Shown here one piece after another: positions 16,982 to 24,957 of a DNA stretch of 64,000 nucleotides. The notes under the pieces are model-generated. The model was not told the origin of the DNA. It saw only the letters and a list, made by a program, of their open reading frames with translations, and did not search any database. The DNA is taken from positions 4,542,501 to 4,606,500 of the forward strand of contig NZ_LT670849.1 of the NCBI RefSeq assembly GCF_900142985.1, read 5' to 3'. How positions within the stretch are numbered: the first letter of the stretch is position 1; each line of letters starts with the position of its first letter. Source of the DNA: Bradyrhizobium erythrophlei. GTDB lineage: Bacteria > Pseudomonadota > Alphaproteobacteria > Rhizobiales > Xanthobacteraceae. The translations under genes were made by a program, and so were the position numbers.

Positions 16982-18103
16982 ATGGCTCTGAGGATGTTTC
17001 GGCAAAGCATCGCCGGCGACGAAATCATCCAACTGGCGGTCCGCCTGGTGCTCATCGCCTTACTGGCCTATTGGTCGTTCGTTCTGATCCGTCCATTCAT
17101 TCCGATTCTCATCTGGAGTATGGTTCTAGCGGTTTCCCTATACCCGCCTTACGACTGGCTATCGCTGCATCTCGGCAATCGGCCGAAGCTGGCAGCCGCC
17201 ACCACCACAGGCGTCACTCTCGCGATCATTGTCGGACCGGTTACATGGCTTGGCTCTGGCCTGGTCGATGGCTTGCAAAGCATTGCGGGCCATCTTAGCG
17301 CCGGCACTCTGACGATCCCGGCACCTCCCGAAGGCGTCAAGGGCTGGCCGATCGTCGGCGGGCAGATTTACACCCTTTGGGACTATGCTTCGACAAATCT
17401 AAGAGCTGCGCTGCGCGAGCTCGCTCCGCATTTGAAGCCATTGGCAAGTCTGGTACTCGCCTTTGCGGGCAGCGCGGGTTTGGGAGCGCTCAAATTTGTT
17501 GCGGCAGTCGCACTCTCCGGCTTCCTGTTCCACTACGGTCCGCGGCTCGTCACGACAACAAAAATGATTCAGACGCGGCTCGTCACACAGCGAAGTCAGG
17601 ATTTCGTCGCGCTGGCCGGGCTGACGATACGCACCGTGGCTAACGGAGTAATCGGCGTAGCCGTCCTTCAAGCGATGCTGGCGGGAATCGGATTAAAGCT
17701 TGCGGGGGTGCCTCACGCGGGCTTGCTGGCTTTCGCGGTATTGATTCTTGCAGTCCTGCAAATCGGGTCGGCGGTCGTTCTTATTCCCGTTATGATATGG
17801 ATTTGGGCGACCAAGGATTTCGCGGCGGCGCTGCCGTTGATAATCTACCTTTTGATCGTGGGGTTCGCCGACAATGTCGTGAAGCCGATACTGATGGGGC
17901 GCGGGCTGAGCACGCCTACGCTTGTAATCTTCATCGGTGTTCTGGGTGGCATGCTGGCACATGGAATCCTTGGCCTGTTTGTCGGGCCCATCGTCCTCGC
18001 GGTGACATGGGAACTGGCGAGGGCATGGATCCGCGAAGAGCGGGCCGAGCTAGCCGGGCCTGACATGGAGCAGGGCACAGAAGCACTGGCAGCGAAGGCC
18101 TAG
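16982..18103 (+). CDS. AI-2E family (PerM-like) transporter
   Basis: A 373-residue multi-pass membrane protein of the AI-2E / PerM family (PF01594). Start ATG 16982 is preceded by ACGAGGT; a GTG at 16943 would add 13 residues. Visible helices include LVLIALLAYWSFVLI, FIPILIWSMVLAVSLYP and ATTTGVTLAIIVGPV. The conserved C-terminal region reads FADNVVKPILMGRG followed by IFIGVLGGMLAHGILGLFVGPIVLAV. Members export autoinducer-2, Na+ or unknown solutes, so the substrate is not deducible. The canonical FixK box upstream points to low-oxygen control. Confidence 0.88.
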   Translation: MALRMFRQSIAGDEIIQLAVRLVLIALLAYWSFVLIRPFIPILIWSMVLAVSLYPPYDWLSLHLGNRPKLAAATTTGVTLAIIVGPVTWLGSGLVDGLQSIAGHLSAGTLTIPAPPEGVKGWPIVGGQIYTLWDYASTNLRAALRELAPHLKPLASLVLAFAGSAGLGALKFVAAVALSGFLFHYGPRLVTTTKMIQTRLVTQRSQDFVALAGLTIRTVANGVIGVAVLQAMLAGIGLKLAGVPHAGLLAFAVLILAVLQIGSAVVLIPVMIWIWATKDFAAALPLIIYLLIVGFADNVVKPILMGRGLSTPTLVIFIGVLGGMLAHGILGLFVGPIVLAVTWELARAWIREERAELAGPDMEQGTEALAAKA

Positions 18104-18152
18104 CGTCTGGCGCGCAACAAGGCCGATGGCCAAGGGTGGCATGGAGTAGCGA

Positions 18153-18590
18153 ATGCCCCTGCGACAATATTTTTTCTGTGTTGGCGGCGTGCTGCTTGCA
18201 GTGTTGTTCATCCTGGATTCGTGGTTTCCAAAACCTCCAGTCGTTGAGAAGGCGCCAGCCAATTTGCCTCTCATTCGCATACATTCCGATCGGAAATGGC
18301 CGGAGCGCGTCGTCTACGATACCAGCCTCCCGACAATCGTTGCGACTTCGACCGCAAGTGCGGAAGTGCCCGCGCCGGAGATGGTTGGCGTCGCGCCGGC
18401 CAATACAAGAGTACGAGAGGCTTTGGCGATGCAAAAGTTGTCTGCCGACCAATCGCAGCGGTCCAACGCGAAAGTGCGAGAACCGAAGCCGGTACACCAG
18501 AGTAAGCTCGCCAGGAAGCGCGCACCAGCGCCTAGATTCGCGATGGTACGCCAGCCGCAATTCGGCTGGTTCGGCGGTAATTTCTGGTAA
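18153..18590 (+). CDS. Small membrane-anchored hypothetical protein
   Basis: A 145-residue protein with one N-terminal hydrophobic segment (VGGVLLAVLFILDSWFP), then a long Pro/Ala-rich soluble part and a basic tail ending in QFGWFGGNFW. It is probably a periplasm-facing anchored protein. No family is recognised. It follows the AI-2E gene by 49 bases on the same strand and could be co-transcribed. The IS110 fragment on the other strand abuts its 3' end. Confidence 0.6.
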   Translation: MPLRQYFFCVGGVLLAVLFILDSWFPKPPVVEKAPANLPLIRIHSDRKWPERVVYDTSLPTIVATSTASAEVPAPEMVGVAPANTRVREALAMQKLSADQSQRSNAKVREPKPVHQSKLARKRAPAPRFAMVRQPQFGWFGGNFW

Positions 18591-18629
18591 GGGCAGCGGA
18601 TCAACGTTAGCCGGGACGGACAAGTCCGC

Positions 18630-19171
18630 CGGGGTGACAAGACGTCGGTACGTGTAGCCAGAATGTCTGGAAGTTGATGTCGCAGGAAGCGAAGTCCTTG
18701 CCGCACAAATATGCCGCGCTCAAGAAAACTGCGAATTTGGTTGATCACAGCCGTACGATCGCTGACGAGGCGAGACCGAACGCGATGGAGCGCCTGGAGA
18801 TCCAATTGATTGTCGGTTTTTACTGGAACACAACGTGTCGAGGGACGCTGTACGGCTTCGGCGACTGCGTAGGCATCCCGAAAGTCGTTCTTGTGGCCTT
18901 GCCGGAACGGTTTGGCATAAACGGGCGGTACCTGCTTTATGTCATGGCCGAGCGCACTTAGCTCGCGAGCCACATAGTGCGTCGCCATGCCGGCTTCGAG
19001 TCCGATCAGGCACCGCGGCACATTGGCGAGCCGGGCTGCGATCCGGCCGCGAGCGATCTTCTCCCGCAAAACGATTGCCCCCTTGTCGTCGAGGCCGATC
19101 AAATGGAGGGTGTTCTTGCCCGTATCGATGCCAATGGTGTGTGCGACTATAACGGCTGTCTTATGGGACAT
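18630..19171 (-). mobile_element. IS110 fragment, N-terminal half of transposase
   Basis: Minus-strand MSHKTAVIVAHTIGIDTGKN starts an IS110 DEDD nuclease domain with the first Asp (IGIDTGK), GLEAG, and HKNDFRDAYAVAEA. Homology continues to about DILATRTDVLSPR, where it stops at ~18630; the C-terminal transposase-20 domain is absent. The downstream frame reads through the antisense of the small membrane protein gene. Non-functional. Confidence 0.8.
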
Positions 19172-19519
19172 AGCGATGTGCTCCTCGTGCTTCTAAGCCT
19201 CCGTCATTCTCTGAGCGGTTCGGGGCGGGAGCACGGCCGGTCCATCCCATTCTGAGACATGCCGGTGTGGTCTGTCGATCTCCGTTTCATCGGAGCAGAT
19301 TGGAAATGATCAACGCTGGGTGAAAGTGACGCGATTGATCCTGAACCGACGAATCGGAATGTCCGCTGTCAGGTCAGGGGGTGAAGAGGGAAGCGTACCA
19401 GCACCTGATCGGTTCTCGCGCAAGCGCGACCTTGGGGCAAACACCGATCGACGGCTGGGCGTGTCATGGTCTGTGTCCCTAGTTTTCGAGAAGGTTTCGG
19501 CTCGGTCCTCGTACGGACC
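19172..19519. other. Intergenic, upstream of secreted-protein genes
   Basis: The left part is probably the non-coding end of the IS110 fragment. The right part leads to the FixK-like box at 19520. No gene seen. Confidence 0.4.
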
Positions 19520-19533
19520 TTGATCTATGTCAA
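19520..19533. promoter_or_regulatory. FixK/FNR-like box
   Basis: TTGATCTATGTCAA keeps both TTGA/TCAA arms. It is 114 bases upstream of the small secreted-protein gene at 19648. Position and the degraded right arm make it a weaker candidate. Confidence 0.45.
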
Positions 19534-19647
19534 GCCTTCGAGCGACCAGCGCCGTAACTCTGTACGGACCGCTTGAACACGAGAGTCGGACCATCCCCGT
19601 GCCGTAAGAGGTCGGAGTGATTAGACGGTTTAGAGAGGAGCAGAATA

Positions 19648-19869
19648 ATGATCAGGCTGATTACTGTTGCTGGCTTCACCTTATCGGTTGCAATATCGGC
19701 ACAAGCTATGACGCCTGCGCCGATTCCTCAGCCGGACGGTATGATCATGCAAATCGCTGCCGCCTGCGGCGTTGGTAGGACACGAGTTAACGGTGTGTGC
19801 GTGGCCAGAACCACCATCCGCCAGACCCGCCGAGCCGTCCGCAGGTGTGCGGTCGGAGTGACTTGCTAG
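19648..19869 (+). CDS. Small secreted cysteine-containing protein (73 aa)
   Basis: AGAGAGGAG precedes ATG 19648. The 73-residue product has a signal peptide (LITVAGFTLSVAISAQA), a short conserved middle part (IAAACGVGRTRVNGVCVARTT) and the tail RRAVRRCAVGVTC. The tail is nearly identical to that of the 69-aa protein at 20029. The four cysteines suggest two disulfides in the periplasm. Function unknown. Confidence 0.7.
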   Translation: MIRLITVAGFTLSVAISAQAMTPAPIPQPDGMIMQIAAACGVGRTRVNGVCVARTTIRQTRRAVRRCAVGVTC

Positions 19870-20028
19870 CGCTGATGTTTCAAACTGTCGGTGCTTGGGA
19901 TGGTCGCGCACCTGTCAAGTGTTCCATGTCGTGTCGTGAGAGCCATTGATCATCGCAACACGCTCGGCCAGCGAAGGCATGTCGTTTTCAAAATGGTAGA
20001 CAAGCAGGTAACGGAGGAGAGGAATCTC

Positions 20029-20238
20029 ATGAAAAGGCTAGCAATCATCGGAGCAACGTTCATTGGCAGCATGATGCTTTGCGCTGTCCCTTTGTCTCTG
20101 CATTTCTCGCAAGCGACTGTCGTTTCAGTCGCGCTGGATACGGCGGATGCGCGAGTCGGGCGGCCCGGGACGCCCGGCAGCGTCGCAGGTGTGGCGCGCC
20201 GATCTGCACGGCGCTGCGCCGCTGGCGTTACTTGCTAA
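20029..20238 (+). CDS. Small secreted protein (69 aa), VGRP-SVAGVARR family
   Basis: ACGGAGGAGAGG precedes ATG 20029. After the signal peptide the mature part reads DARVGRPGTPGSVAGVARR, then ARRCAAGVTC. The first motif is shared with the secreted protein at 15388-15879, the last with the one at 19648-19869. Three members of a modular secreted family thus lie within 5 kb. No function is known to me. Confidence 0.7.
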   Translation: MKRLAIIGATFIGSMMLCAVPLSLHFSQATVVSVALDTADARVGRPGTPGSVAGVARRSARRCAAGVTC

Positions 20239-20532
20239 TAAGCCGCGCGGCTTAAGATAACCCTCGGGGACGCGGACCGGCAGGAAACGTATCGAGAGTA
20301 TCTGTGTCGCCAAGGACCACTATCAGCCATCTGCGCGGAGGGGCAAATCTTAATGGCTGATTACAGTCTAAATCTGATGGCAAAATCCCGTTGCGATAAA
20401 TGTGCATGAATGAGCAATTTTGATCATTAAGCTCGAGTTGTGCTGCGGCATAATGTCTTGACGGCATCCATCGGTGACCGAGAGTCTTCTACTCCCGCCT
20501 CTCTCATTTGATCACCCGAAAGGAGATCAGTC

Positions 20533-20835
20533 ATGTCACGTCGGACCATTACCTCGGTTGTTGCATCCGTCATCATTGGCATTGGATGCATTGCGACGAT
20601 TTCAACTGACGCCTTTGCGTACCGCGGTGGCGGTCGTGCTGGTGTTGGTCGTGCTGGCGTTTATCACGGTGGCGTCCACCGCGCTGGCGTTTACCGTGGT
20701 GGCGTTTACCGTGGTGCAGCCGTACGCCGTGGGGTGGCCGTAGGCGTCGGAGCTGCCGCGGTCGGTGCTGCTGCTTACGGCGCATACGGCGCTGCCCGCT
20801 GCGGATACTACCCCTATCCAGCCTGCAACTACTAG
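20533..20835 (+). CDS. Secreted Gly-rich protein with RAGVYRGGVYRG repeats
   Basis: GAAAGGAGATCA precedes ATG 20533. The 100-residue product has a signal peptide (VVASVIIGIGCIATISTDAFA), then ~45 residues of short G/V/Y/R repeats (GRAGVYHGGVHRAGVYRGG), an Ala-rich hydrophobic stretch and a C-terminal GYYPYPACNY. Such proteins are common in Bradyrhizobium and probably associate with the cell envelope. Function unknown. Confidence 0.75.
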   Translation: MSRRTITSVVASVIIGIGCIATISTDAFAYRGGGRAGVGRAGVYHGGVHRAGVYRGGVYRGAAVRRGVAVGVGAAAVGAAAYGAYGAARCGYYPYPACNY

Positions 20836-21143
20836 AACTGGTGCAGAACTCGTTGCCCCTTGCGCTTTATCCCGGCGACAGAAGAATCAACGTTTGTTTG
20901 AACCAAGGACCCTCACGCGCGTGTACTGCGGGGCTGCCTCGCGCGCGCGTAGGCGCAGCCGCTGCGCGTAAGGAAATCTGACTGAGCCTCAGGTCGGGGC
21001 TTTCTGTCAGATCCCAAGCCCGGCATTCGTCACGCCATTGGCACAGCTCGGTAGCGCTTGATAGGGCTGTCGAAATGAGATGGCCTCGACCCCGCCCAAT
21101 CGAGAAGACCTGCAAGGCCTGCAATGGCGCAAGACTGGGCAGT
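20836..21143. other. Intergenic, no convincing gene
   Basis: About 308 bp. GCGCGCGTAGGCGCAGCC-type GC-rich palindromes near 20940 may form structure, but there is no terminator with a T-run and no credible gene. Confidence 0.35.
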
Positions 21144-21443
21144 TCAAAACAACGTCCGTATCATTGCGGGTATTGAGGTTACGCAGCATGAAGCGATCAC
21201 AACAAATGTATTCGTTTTCTGGTTGGTAATCTTCCTGGCTGTCTCGGAATAGAGACGCGCGGCGTGCTCATATAAAGAAACTTCGTCGCTTTGGAAGGCA
21301 GATATGTTTTCACTAAGGCTGCTCAGCACATCGACTGGCAACAATCTTCTCGTTAGTTGCGCTCTAACGAAGGTAGAACCGCTGTTGCGGTCAACGCCAT
21401 CGATACTTCTTGCCAGAGACCTTGAAGTTACAATCGGGCTCAT
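21144..21443 (-). CDS. Hypothetical protein downstream of the FUSC-like fragment
   Basis: A 99-residue frame starting at the ATGA overlap with the preceding frame (21440-21443). It reads as helical, with VDVLSSLSENISAFQSDEVSL and a C-terminal stretch with two cysteines. It could be a separate coupled gene or a frameshifted continuation of the upstream membrane protein. No family recognised. Confidence 0.35.
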   Translation of the reverse strand: MSPIVTSRSLARSIDGVDRNSGSTFVRAQLTRRLLPVDVLSSLSENISAFQSDEVSLYEHAARLYSETARKITNQKTNTFVVIASCCVTSIPAMIRTLF

Positions 21444-21740
21444 GGTGGCTTCTCATCGTGGGCCACAGCGCGGTCAGTGTTATTCGCAAACCGTCGCAGA
21501 GCTTGATCTGGATCAATCCAGCGTCGAGCGAGCAAGATGGCCAGTCCGACTCCGCAGCCAGTCATCGTGTCGAGGCCGCGTGCTAGAAGCAACTGGCTGA
21601 CGTCCGAAATGGCTGTACTAACGCCGGTCACCATCAGTATGGCCATCGAGGTGAAAAAGAGCACGGCGAACGCATAGTGTGCGGCGAGTTTCGTGCTGCC
21701 GATCTCCAACCCGGCCAACCATTCCAAGGCTTTAGCGGGC
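21440..21740 (-). pseudogene. FUSC-like membrane protein fragment
   Basis: The minus strand encodes LAAHYAFAVLFFTSMAILM, then LLLARGLDTMTGCGVGLAIL. This resembles the last two helices of FUSC / aromatic-acid exporter proteins (the RLxDTxxG helix). The N-terminal part is missing: sequence above ~21740 no longer resembles the family. A TTGATCTGGATCAA within it is simply the codons for IDPDQ. Confidence 0.45.
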
Positions 21741-21880
21741 GGCCGGGTCGGCCAACTTGCGCGCCGCCTTGTCGATGCCGACAAGGCGCCGCTAGCAGCG
21801 CCAATCCTCGCCGCGCTCTTTAACGCACACACTGATCACTCGTTTGACCAAAACTATTGCACTCGCGGACGCGGCGCTCC

Positions 21881-22349
21881 GACCTTGATCCGCGCCGAAG
21901 CGATGACCGTTTTATTAAAACTGGCCATTTAAAGGTAAACGCGATGATTGGCTTTTGGGACAATTACGCGGCGATATACTCGGCGCTTAGGTGCCTCCTC
22001 AAAGCACAGAATCCAGCGCGGCCGACGTACCGAGGATTGGATTGCCATGATCAAGCATTACATGCAAGGTGTGCTGTTCTTTGAAGGCGGCCCAGAATTG
22101 CGCATCGTGGCTTACGACGTGAGCCGAACCAGCGCCGCGGTGCATTCAGATGGAATCGGCCTCATTCCGATACACTTTTAATCACTTTCGACGGCTTTCT
22201 CACCGTTGGAAAATGCCGACTTGCATGGAGATATCGGGACGATGTTGGTGTCGTCTTTGAATGATGGCTTGATATCCCTCAGTGTAAGATGTTCGACAAC
22301 GGCCAAGGTGCGATCCATGACCGATGAGCAGCTCGAAGCTATGCACCGA
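21881..22349 (+). repeat. 470-bp dispersed repeat, copy 2
   Basis: Direct copy of 845-1314. Here the PilZ-like frame (ATG 22047) has lost a base (CACTTTTAATCAC instead of CACTTTTACATCAC), giving a stop at 22179. The second gene is cut after its 11th codon and joined to unrelated sequence. This copy is therefore the decayed one. Confidence 0.75.
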
Positions 22350-22446
22350 GTGTCACAAATTCCGTGGAAATACGGTGCCGTGATCGGAATGGCAGCAGTC
22401 CAAATGATCAAGCCAGAAGTTGAACGGCCGTCGGTATCATGCGCGC

Positions 22447-22536
22447 ATGGAGCAGGATCGTTGGTTTCAGATGATGATCATTTCCTTCGGGGCACTGACG
22501 ATTGTGCTGTTCGCGCTCGTCCTCTTCTGGCGTTGA
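22447..22536 (+). CDS. Tiny single-helix membrane protein (29 aa)
   Basis: ATG 22447 to TGA 22534-22536 encodes 29 residues: a polar start (MEQDRWFQMM) and one clean membrane helix (IISFGALTIVLFALVLFW), ending in R. It has the build of small accessory subunits of membrane complexes. It lies between the repeat and a cytochrome c remnant, so it may be a relic of an oxidase or dehydrogenase locus. No clear ribosome binding site. Confidence 0.4.
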   Translation: MEQDRWFQMMIISFGALTIVLFALVLFWR

Positions 22537-22768
22537 GATCGAGCGATGGCACGTTCCAGAAAGCTGTCGCGCAGCGAAGCAAAATAAGAGTGTGCGAAAC
22601 ACTGTTTGAGCGCTTGGCCCTGCATCGCGCAAATGGCCTTGGCCGCTCTCTGTGTCCACGTCGCCCAAAATCTCGAACGCACGCCGCCTGTGCGCCACGG
22701 CGCGGCTGTGTTGGAGCGGCGGCGGGGGATACCGGAACTGCCGGTTTCCTACATTTCCGAACGCGGCG

Positions 22769-22913
22769 GTTGCCCGCTTTCGATTGGCGGCTTGAGGACG
22801 CGCAGGTGGCGGCTGTTCTGACCTGCATCCGGAACAATTGGGGGAATGCAGCTGCACCCGTAGCGGCAAGCGCGGTAGCGAGCCAGCGCGCTTCGCTGGC
22901 CAGATCGCCCTGA
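22769..22913 (+). pseudogene. C-terminal remnant of a c-type cytochrome
   Basis: The plus strand reads LPAFDWRLEDAQVAAVLTC, then IRNNWGNAAAPVAASAV. This is the standard C-terminus of cytochrome c subunits of alcohol dehydrogenases and related enzymes (the distal MPAF methionine replaced by L here). No CxxCH precedes it in frame. The upstream sequence has degenerated. Confidence 0.6.
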
Positions 22914-23047
22914 CCAATACGGTTATTGTGGTGCGTTGGGCAACTCCGAAGCTGAACACCGCCGAGTTGCGATTTCGTCGCTGCAAACTTCATCTAAAGT
23001 AGGTAAGCTCTGGTCTAGACAACGGCACCTCGGGGTGAAGCAGTTGC

Positions 23048-23700
23048 TCAAAAACCGTCGCGATTGCCAAGCGAAACCGCGATCCCATAGCAAAATGTAT
23101 CCAAGAGGTCGTCGTCCCGCCTGCTATCTTTATCCCCCATCCGAAAGCTCTCAATCTGGTCGACCAAGTGGTTTTTCGTCCTTCGCTTATAGGGACTGAC
23201 CTTGGCATAGGCATAGTCAGTGTACTTTACCTCGCCCCGGAAAACATATCCGGACACGCTAAGTGCTCGCTCATCTTTCCCCATCGCCGTCAGCTTAGAG
23301 TCTATAGCGGTCGCCGGCATTCCCCGACGGAGGGCTTGTTGCAACAGGATTGTACCAGAGTTTTTTTCCTCGATCATCGCTCCCAGCGAACCCCCACGCG
23401 CCTGGCATTGCTGCGCGAGTTCCTCCAGCCGCCTGAACACGACCAGTAGCCATGCTTCCAGCAACGCTGCCTCGATCTGCACAATGTCCCAATCAAGAAT
23501 CATAAGCGGGTAGGCTGAGCCGTGGCGTCCGAGCGCAAAGAAGGTGACAGCAATCGTGTTGTGTTCGGTCCCTGTCTTTGAGGCCGTATCAATAACTGCA
23601 AACACGCAGTGCGCAGGGATGGGCACGGACTGATTTCGGAAGGACGGGATAATCCATCGTCGTCGCCTGAAACTCTCCGATGATCATGACCGCTTTTGCG
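23048..23700 (-). pseudogene. Phage terminase large-subunit fragment (nuclease half)
   Basis: Minus strand: FAVIDTASKTGTEHNTIAVT starts the RNase-H-like nuclease domain with the first catalytic Asp. YPLMILDWDIVQIEAALLEA and a conserved C-terminal DDDLLDTFCYGIA follow. This is the pattern of phage/prophage terminase large subunits. The preceding strand (IGEFQATTMDYPVLP) is in another frame, and the ATPase half is missing. It is a prophage relic next to the quorum-sensing cassette. Confidence 0.7.
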
Positions 23701-23772
23701 GTAAGAGCCGCAGAGCCGACATTCAGGCTGAACCACTTTGCTTTTCCGGCTCTAAGCACCGCAGACTCTCTA

Positions 23773-24402
23773 TCAACCTTCGAAATCGCCGGCACTTCTC
23801 CTCGGCGCTGTGACGGTCGAGCGCTGCAGGATTGGAGGAGAGTGGTGACGCGGCTCGCGCGGCGTGGGACGTTCCGAAGGGTCGCGTCCGAGCTTGGATT
23901 GCAGCTCGACGAGGTCGGTGAACACGTCAGCCTGGCGGCGTAATTCGTCGGCGATCATCGGCGGCTGGCTCGAAATCGTCGAAATCACGGTCACCCGCAC
24001 GCCCCGCCGCTGCACGGCCTCGACCAGCGAACGGAAGTCGCCGTCACCGGAGAAAATCACGATCTGGTCGACATGCTCGGCAAGCTCCATCGCGTCGACG
24101 GCAAGCTCGATATCCATGTTGCCCTTCACCTTGCGGCGGCCGCTGGCATCGATGAATTCCTTCGTCGCCTTGGTGACGACGGTGTAGCCGTTGTAGTCGA
24201 GCCAATCGACCAACGGCCGAATCGATGAGTATTCCTGGTCCTCGATGATGGCCGTGTAATAGAATGCCCGGACCAGCGTGCCCCGACTTTGGAATTCTTT
24301 GAGAAGGCGCTTGTAGTCGATGTCGAAGCCGAGCGTCTTGGCAGTCGCGTAGAGATTGGCGCCATCGATGAACAGTGCAATTCTGTCGGAAAAAGATTTC
24401 AT
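23773..24402 (-). CDS. NYN domain (LabA/DUF88-like) protein, copy A
   Basis: A 209-residue protein starting MKSFSDRIALFIDGANLYAT (ATG 24402; a frame to 24501 adds nothing conserved). It is a NYN/PIN-like nuclease-fold protein of the LabA/DUF88 family. Acidic residues sit in FIDGAN, GNMDIELAVDAM and FSGDGDF, the usual metal site, and the C-terminal tail is basic and Pro-rich. Family members are predicted RNases; in cyanobacteria LabA is a clock-output factor. A close paralogue lies at 27874-28476 in the same orientation, and the two bracket the LuxI-P450-LuxR genes. Confidence 0.88.
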   Translation of the reverse strand: MKSFSDRIALFIDGANLYATAKTLGFDIDYKRLLKEFQSRGTLVRAFYYTAIIEDQEYSSIRPLVDWLDYNGYTVVTKATKEFIDASGRRKVKGNMDIELAVDAMELAEHVDQIVIFSGDGDFRSLVEAVQRRGVRVTVISTISSQPPMIADELRRQADVFTDLVELQSKLGRDPSERPTPREPRHHSPPILQRSTVTAPRRSAGDFEG

Positions 24403-24555
24403 GCAAGTACTGACCTTTGGAGGTGATTTAGCGACCACATCGATGGTTTCATCGCGAGTCGAGATTAGGTCTCGCAATAACTGGCGCGAAGCCATGATCA
24501 ATTTCGGTCCGCAATCTCTGGGGAAATAGCGCCCGTCTTACGGTACCTGAGGTAT

Positions 24556-24744
24556 TTAGGGCGGCTTGCCGAAAGGCCGAGTAGTTGGCATACTGTCTCC
24601 GTTGTAATCCGTTGATTGCTCAACTTCGAGGCGTGCTATATCCAGAATAAGGACGACGAACGTTAGGCCCGCCTCGTCTGCGTAGGAGACAGCTTCGTCA
24701 ATGGCGTCGCGGAGCTGCCTAATTTTTGTCTGTCGTTCCATCAT
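24556..24744 (-). CDS. Small hypothetical protein (62 aa)
   Basis: Starts MMERQTKIRQLRDAIDEAVS and continues as helix-strand-helix (AGLTFVVLILDIARLEVEQS), ending with a polar tail. It is divergent from the 53-aa gene at 24769, with 24 bases between starts. No family recognised; the pattern is compatible with a small cytosolic regulatory protein. Confidence 0.5.
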   Translation of the reverse strand: MMERQTKIRQLRDAIDEAVSYADEAGLTFVVLILDIARLEVEQSTDYNGDSMPTTRPFGKPP

Positions 24745-24768
24745 GAGTGCCGCGTCAAAGAGCGTGCG

Positions 24769-24930
24769 ATGACAGAATCTCGTCTTGCTGAATTACTTCG
24801 GATCAAGGAAGGACGGACGATCTCCCGCGAGGCTATCGAGAACTGGCGGTTACTGAAGATGTTCAACAAGCTGTCACCCGCGCAGCGCCTCGAAATACTC
24901 GAGCTACTCGAAGAATATTTGCGGCGCTGA
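24769..24930 (+). CDS. Small helical hypothetical protein (53 aa)
   Basis: ATG 24769 to TGA 24928-24930 encodes 53 residues: MTESRLAELLRIKEGRTISR, later LSPAQRLEILELLEEYLRR. It is rich in Leu/Glu/Arg and clearly protein-like, with a possible helix-turn-helix or Myb-like helical bundle. It converges on the P450 gene. Function unknown. Confidence 0.5.
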   Translation: MTESRLAELLRIKEGRTISREAIENWRLLKMFNKLSPAQRLEILELLEEYLRR

Positions 24931-24957
24931 TCACGCGATCGCGTAGCGACTTCGATA

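Noticed and set aside
21503..21516. TTGATCTGGATCAA, identical to the canonical FixK box
   Set aside because: It lies inside the FUSC-like coding fragment and is explained by the codons for I-D-P-D-Q on the minus strand; no start codon lies downstream at a suitable distance.
22206..22913. 235-codon plus frame joining the repeat and the cytochrome tail
   Set aside because: Only its last ~47 codons are family-like; the rest fuses truncated repeat sequence with unrelated frames, so it is not one gene.
22408..22986. Long minus-strand frame (192 codons)
   Set aside because: It is antisense to the cytochrome c remnant and the tiny membrane protein, has no recognisable motif, and its codon pattern looks like a shadow frame.
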